Below are positions 6,096-6,350 of a stretch of DNA of 6,350 nucleotides, piece by piece. Source of the stretch: Clostridiales bacterium (GTDB lineage Bacteria; Bacillota; Clostridia; UBA8921); the NCBI GenBank assembly GCA_003535395.1, contig DOHE01000183.1, forward strand, positions 882 through 7,231, in the 5' to 3' direction. The notes beneath the pieces are model-generated. The model did no database searches, had not been told where the DNA came from, and saw nothing but the letters and a program-made list of their open reading frames with translations. Position 1 is the stretch's first letter; every line of letters starts with the position of its first letter. The translations under genes and the position numbers were made by a program.

Positions 6096-6350
6096 ATGAA
6101 AGGAAGCAATGGAAAAATTATCCGTATTATTGGACCGGTCATCGACGCAGAGTTTGAGCGGGAACAGCTGCCACCGATATTCAATGCCCTTGAGATTAAG
6201 ACGGGCAGTGGCACGGTCATCGCTGAAGTGATGCAGCAGCTGGGAGATTCAGTGATCCGCTGTGTTGCCCTGAATTCTACGGAAGGTCTGAAGCGGGGCA
6301 TGAACATCGGAGATATGGGAGGTCCGATCAAAGTACCGGTAGGGAAAGAA
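6096..6350 (+). CDS. atpD: ATP synthase F1 subunit beta, N-terminal part (cut by window edge)
   Basis: Beta carries the catalytic nucleotide sites. Only the first 85 codons are present, covering the N-terminal beta-barrel. The start gives MKGSNGKIIRIIGPVIDAEF, with later LGDSVIRCVALNSTEGLKRGM and the hinge-region IKVPVGKE, all typical of AtpD. The P-loop and catalytic Glu lie beyond the window. ATG 6096 is the only suitable start: an in-frame TGA lies at 6075-6077 and no other start codon falls between. A GGGGA at 6082-6086, 9 nt upstream, is a plausible ribosome site, with a second GGGG closer in. The gap after atpG is 22 nt. Confidence 0.95.
   Translation, partial: MKGSNGKIIRIIGPVIDAEFEREQLPPIFNALEIKTGSGTVIAEVMQQLGDSVIRCVALNSTEGLKRGMNIGDMGGPIKVPVGKE

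Noticed and set aside
1..6350. CRISPR arrays, tRNA or rRNA genes, insertion sequences and attachment sites.
   Set aside because: No repeated spacer pattern, RNA-gene signature, transposase motif or terminal inverted repeats were seen. The window is almost entirely conserved coding sequence.

Overview
The window is one continuous plus-strand gene cluster with essentially no non-coding space. It reads: the 3' part of a polyprenyl-phosphate sugar-1-phosphate transferase (wecA/tagO type), a UDP-GlcNAc 2-epimerase (wecB/mnaA), then the F-type ATP synthase genes atpB (a), atpE (c), atpF (b), atpA (alpha), atpG (gamma) and the first 85 codons of atpD (beta). The pairing of tagO/mnaA-type genes with an atp operon, the strong Shine-Dalgarno sites and the frequent overlaps suggest a bacterium of the Firmicutes, probably Clostridia. 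That placement is an inference; no rRNA or other firm marker is present.

The first 1.8 kb makes envelope-glycan precursors. WecA/TagO loads GlcNAc-1-phosphate onto undecaprenyl phosphate, and WecB interconverts UDP-GlcNAc and UDP-ManNAc. The two genes overlap by 8 nt. atpB follows wecB after only 10 nt, and I see no credible promoter or terminator between them, so the atp genes may be co-transcribed with the wec genes. No atpI lies ahead of atpB.

The remaining 4.5 kb encodes the Fo sector (a, c, b) and then F1 (alpha, gamma, beta). The c subunit lacks two of the Na+ ligands known from Na+-coupled c rings, so proton coupling is predicted. A perfect 7-bp hairpin fills the short atpE-atpF gap.

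The outstanding observation is in the place where atpH (delta) normally sits between atpF and atpA. There is no separate delta gene. atpA starts on the A of the atpF stop codon (TAATG) and encodes 622 residues, about 120 more than a normal alpha subunit. Residues about 5-73 of the extension match the C-terminal domain of the delta/OSCP subunit, the part that contacts subunit b. An acidic linker follows, and then a complete alpha subunit with intact P-loop and arginine finger. The delta N-terminal domain, which normally caps F1 by binding alpha N-termini, is absent from the locus. This looks like a rewired peripheral stalk in which alpha is covalently joined to the b-binding half of delta. It raises a stoichiometry question, because there are three alpha subunits but normally only one delta.
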